From NCBI RefSeq assembly GCF_003614435.1, contig NZ_CP025546.1, positions 1,612,001 to 1,676,000 on the forward strand: a DNA stretch of 64,000 nt. The letters are read 5' to 3'. The stretch comes from Mycobacterium paragordonae (GTDB lineage: Bacteria; Actinomycetota; Actinomycetes; Mycobacteriales; Mycobacteriaceae). The stretch's first letter is position 1. The number at the start of each line of letters is the position of its first letter. A program made the translations under genes and the position numbers. The notes under the pieces were generated by a model. The model worked only from the letters and a program-made list of their open reading frames with translations, made no database searches and was not told the DNA's origin. Below are positions 61,753 through 64,000 of this stretch, piece after piece.

Positions 61753-62669
61753 TGGACTTCATCGACGCCCACCGCGAGGAGTTCGGGGTCGAGCCCATCT
61801 GCACCGTCCTGCGATCTGCAGGGGTGTCGATGGCCCCGAGCACCTACTACGACACCAAGACCCGCGCCCCGTCAGCCCGCGCCCAGCGCGACGCAGAGCT
61901 TGGGCCGGTCCTGGTAGGGCTCTGGGAGGACAACTACCGGGTATACGGGGCCCGCAAGCTGTGGAAAACGGCACGTCGGGCCGGCCACGACGTCGGCCGG
62001 GACCAGGTCGCACGGCTGATGCGGGCCGCCGGCATCGCAGGGGCGCGGCGCGGCAAACGCGTGCGCACCACCACGCCGGATCCCGCCGCGGCGCGACACC
62101 CCGATCTGGTCGGGCGCAAGTTCACGGCGAACGCGCCGAATCAGCTCTGGGTGACGGATCTGACGTTCGTGCCGACCTGGGCTGGGGTGGCCTACGTCTG
62201 CTTTATCGTCGATGCCTTCAGCAGGATAATCGTCGGCTGGCGAGTCGCCACGCACATGCGCACCACGATGGTGCTCGATGCGTTGGAGATGGCGCGTTGG
62301 TCACGCGGAAACCTGTTGGCGGGCTTGACATGTCACTCCGATGCGGGATCGCAGTTTACCTCCATCCGATACGGTGAGCGGCTCGCCGAGATTGGCGCGG
62401 TCCCCTCGATCGGGTCGGTCGGGGACAGCTTCGATAACGCTCTGGCGGAGACGGTGAACGGTTACTACAAGGCCGAGTTGATCTACGGGCCCGCCCGCAG
62501 CGGGCCGTGGAGGACCGTCGAGGACGTCGAGCTGGCCACCCTGGGCTGGGTCTACTGGCACAACACCAGCCGCCTCCACGGCTACCTCAACGACATTCCA
62601 CCGGTCGAGTTCGAAGCCGCGTTCTACGATGCACAACGGACCGACCAACCACTGATCGGAATCCAATAG
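61752..62669 (+). CDS. IS3-family transposase OrfB (DDE)
   Basis: A 305-residue rve/DDE integrase. The catalytic triad is Asp in LWVTDLTFVP, Asp in HSDAGSQFTS and Glu in LAETVNGYYKAE, with the HTH_21-like YGARKLW region ahead. It is most likely translated as an OrfAB fusion via the site at 61713-61719; GTG 61752 overlaps the OrfA stop. Confidence 0.94.
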   Translation: MDFIDAHREEFGVEPICTVLRSAGVSMAPSTYYDTKTRAPSARAQRDAELGPVLVGLWEDNYRVYGARKLWKTARRAGHDVGRDQVARLMRAAGIAGARRGKRVRTTTPDPAAARHPDLVGRKFTANAPNQLWVTDLTFVPTWAGVAYVCFIVDAFSRIIVGWRVATHMRTTMVLDALEMARWSRGNLLAGLTCHSDAGSQFTSIRYGERLAEIGAVPSIGSVGDSFDNALAETVNGYYKAELIYGPARSGPWRTVEDVELATLGWVYWHNTSRLHGYLNDIPPVEFEAAFYDAQRTDQPLIGIQ

Positions 62670-62700
62670 CCCGAGTCTCCGGCAGAACCAGGGCGATTCA

Positions 62701-63422
62701 TCGACTTTTTCTATTTCGCTCCGTGGCCGCGTGCTCGCCGCCGTGTGCACGACCCCCTCCGTGATCTCTGGTCCGGGGTATTGCACCACCACGGTCACAT
62801 AGTTGCCACCAGGGCCGACCCCTGCGTCGATGCACGTAGATTGTGAAGCATTGTCGGCCAAGGCCGCATCGACGGTGGCGATGACTTCATCGGAATCGTG
62901 CGCACACAACAGCTTCCATCGTTTGAGATTCTGTTCGTGGACCAGGTCGTTTGCGGCTCGTTCTGCGGTGTCGGTCGTCCACAACCGGCGCCATCGACGC
63001 GGCGTGTCTGGGGTAACCGGGGCTGTTAGGTCAGGAAATTCTTCACGGTGCAGATTGGTGAGCAAGTCGGCTGCGTGGGCACTGTCGGCAGCCAACTGCT
63101 TGGCGCGGCGTCGATCGAGTGCATAGTCCACCATCAGCATGACCCCGCTCGCTAGCTCAACTCCGAGCCGGAAGGAATCGGCGACCGTTGCGGGGGGACG
63201 CTGATCTGCCACTTTGTTGACGGGTTTGGCCTGGTTGCGGTGACTGGGCCTTGGCCTGCTTGTCGCTGACGCGCTGAACGGACCAACACCCGAACTGAGA
63301 CCCATTCCATTGCTGCCGACATGAACGCGAGCTGCACGGGGACCGACACTGGCTCTGAGGCCGGTTGGGGAAGCCCGTAGGCGCACGCCCGGAGCGATAC
63401 GCAGGCTCAGGCCGAATCCCAT
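62701..63422 (-). pseudogene. 5' fragment of DUF4236-type gene split by IS3-family element
   Basis: The N-terminal 240 residues of the interrupted protein. It opens with a DUF4236-like motif (MGFGLSLRIAPGVRLRASPTG and SVGPRAARVHVG), a short beta-rich domain of unknown role, followed by a linker and a helical region with a hydrophobic stretch (VELASGVMLMVDYAL). The present ORF runs antisense through the insertion, which is not meaningful. It is the element gene nearest attR. Confidence 0.86.
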
Positions 63423-63485
63423 ACCTCCACTTTTGCATCCCTCGGCGACAAGCAGCGGCCGCGGCCTGGAGTTAGTAACTGATTA

Positions 63486-63504
63486 TGGGAACAAATTTGG
63501 GAAC
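63486..63504 (+). repeat. Right arm-type site pair (TGGGAAC x2)
   Basis: TGGGAAC at 63486-63492 and 63498-63504, again 12 bp apart, mirrors the left pair. The rest of 63423-63620 has no gene; it contains two CAGCGCAAC direct repeats near 63531-63550. Confidence 0.62.
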
Positions 63505-63620
63505 CAAACTCCGCGAAACCACCCCAAATCAGCGCAACACAGCGCAACCACCCGAACGTCAGACCCCATCTGACCAGCACAAATGAGACAGCCCGAACAC
63601 CCGAAAATCCCTGGCCCGTA

Positions 63621-63664
63621 GCTCATAACCCAGAGGTCGCAGGTTCGAATCCTGTCCCCGCTAC
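63621..63664 (+). repeat. attR: 44-bp direct repeat (tRNA 3' remnant)
   Basis: Identical to 44555-44598. Only the anticodon loop to acceptor part of a tRNA is present, so it is a displaced tRNA end and not a gene. Confidence 0.94.
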
Positions 63665-63667
63665 AAA

Positions 63668-64000
63668 TGTCCTGTCTCGGGACATCGTTGACAGGTGTCC
63701 CGAGACATGGTTTACACCTCGTCCCGGTTTTCTGGGCTGTTTCCGCATTTCACGCCGCGTGGTTGGTAGTCGCGGGTGGGGTCGAGGGTGAGTTTGCGGA
63801 TGAGGTGGCCGGTGCTGCGGTCCAGGACGCGGATGTCGAGGTCGTCGATGAGGACGGTGACTTTGGTGCCGGTGCGTCGTTTGCCGAGGCCGATGTGGTG
63901 TAGGCGGCTGTTGTGGCGCAGGGTGATGACGCCGGCGGCGTCGATGACGTCGGTTCGGATGCGGCAGTGGGCCGGGATGAGGTAGCCGCTCGGTGTGGCC
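63668..64000 (-). mobile_element. IS481-family insertion sequence, truncated by the window end
   Basis: From about 63668 the sequence has an IS481-like terminus: TGTCTCGGGACA (63673-63684) and its inverted copy TGTCCCGAGACA (63696-63707), followed by the C-terminal end of a transposase read on the minus strand. The exact end is inferred from the TGT word at 63668. Confidence 0.72.
63712..64000 (-). CDS. IS481-family transposase, C-terminal part (partial)
   Basis: The minus-strand frame from the window edge to a TAA at 63712-63714 encodes about 95 residues. They include RTDVIDAAGVITLRHNSRLHHIGLGKRR and VTVLIDDLDIRVLDRSTGHLI (read in parts), ending LDPTRDYQPRG. This is the Mu-transposase-like C-terminal beta domain common in mycobacterial IS481-family transposases. 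The catalytic core lies beyond the window. Confidence 0.82.
   Translation of the reverse strand, partial: ATPSGYLIPAHCRIRTDVIDAAGVITLRHNSRLHHIGLGKRRTGTKVTVLIDDLDIRVLDRSTGHLIRKLTLDPTRDYQPRGVKCGNSPENRDEV

Larger units (their letters stand above)
61354..62700 (+). mobile_element. IS3-family insertion sequence (1347 bp)
   Basis: Imperfect terminal inverted repeats of about 28 bp (61354-61381 and 62673-62700) share the first 13 bases TGAATCGCCCTGG; the element begins TGA and ends TCA. A 3-bp duplication TCG flanks it (61351-61353 and 62701-62703). It carries two overlapping ORFs and a frameshift site, as in IS3 relatives such as IS6110. Both ORFs look intact. Confidence 0.94.
44555..63664. mobile_element. 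19.1-kb integrative element in tRNA-fMet carrying a defence cluster
   Basis: The segment is bounded by perfect 44-bp repeats, starts in a tRNA 3' end, and contains a tyrosine integrase, an excisionase-like gene and a replication-type HTH gene. Base composition is more A/T-rich than the flanks. Cargo is an AbiJ-like gene, two HEPN-like genes, HigBA, and a type I restriction-modification locus. No capsid, tail, portal or terminase gene is present, nor a recognisable conjugation gene, so it is better called a genomic island or satellite-like integrative element than a prophage. Two insertion sequences have disrupted its replication-type gene and a DUF4236 gene, which may have immobilised it. Confidence 0.92.

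Noticed and set aside
62301..62700. C-terminal part of the 373-codon minus-strand ORF as a real protein end
   Set aside because: This portion is antisense to the IS3-family OrfB; the real protein continued at 61353 before the insertion.
63621..63664. Second tRNA-fMet gene
   Set aside because: Only the 44-bp 3' part is present, with no D-arm or 5' acceptor strand; it is the attR repeat.
44555..63664. Complete prophage
   Set aside because: No terminase, portal, capsid, tail or lysis genes are present between the repeats.

Overview
The window is a mycobacterial chromosome segment, high in G+C. It carries, in one uninterrupted run, the genes that lie between sigH/rshA and the whiB7 region in Mycobacterium tuberculosis: the biotinyl protein TB7.3, PdtaS, WhiB1, a diacylglycerol kinase, EntC, Gpm2, RhlE, MoeZ, AdnAB, NudC, mycoredoxin, UvrD2, WhiB7, the Lon-type PDZ protease and the UPF0182 membrane protein. 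Gene names rest on recognised motifs and this synteny; no database search was run. Several loci absent from that stretch of M. tuberculosis as I recall it suggest a non-tuberculous, probably slow-growing species.

Positions 1-37651 are conserved core: signalling and redox regulators (pdtaS, whiB1, whiB7 with its upstream ORF and attenuator), menaquinone/siderophore precursor synthesis (entC), sulfur transfer (moeZ), DNA repair (adnAB, uvrD2, an alkyltransferase-like protein), NAD turnover (nudC) and thiol redox (mrx1). A 57-bp tandem repeat (three copies) lies at 3497-3667.

Positions 37776-44371 are accessory metabolism: a GlxA-type regulator diverges from an HD-domain hydrolase, nitroreductase, Dps, hydroxylaminobenzene-mutase-like protein, UbiX, UbiD run whose genes nearly all abut or overlap; rtcB is convergent at the end. 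The set looks like a reductive nitroaromatic or aromatic-acid decarboxylation pathway.

Positions 44555-63664 are a 19.1-kb integrative element in the 3' end of an initiator tRNA gene, bounded by a perfect 44-bp direct repeat. It has a tyrosine integrase, an excisionase-like gene and paired arm-type sites at both ends, but no virion genes. Its cargo is defensive: an AbiJ/Abi_C-like protein, an overlapping pair of HEPN-like genes, a HigBA-type toxin-antitoxin with a palindromic operator, and a type I restriction-modification locus ordered hsdR-hsdS-X-PIN-hsdM, where X is unrecognised. Two insertion sequences have each split an element gene: an IS21-family element (50059-52241, 5-bp duplication) cuts a replication-type HTH gene, and an IS3-family element (61354-62700, 3-bp duplication) cuts a DUF4236-type gene. 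Removing each restores an open frame exactly. An IS481-family element begins 3 bp beyond the right repeat and runs off the window. Positions 1-181 hold no gene I can support.
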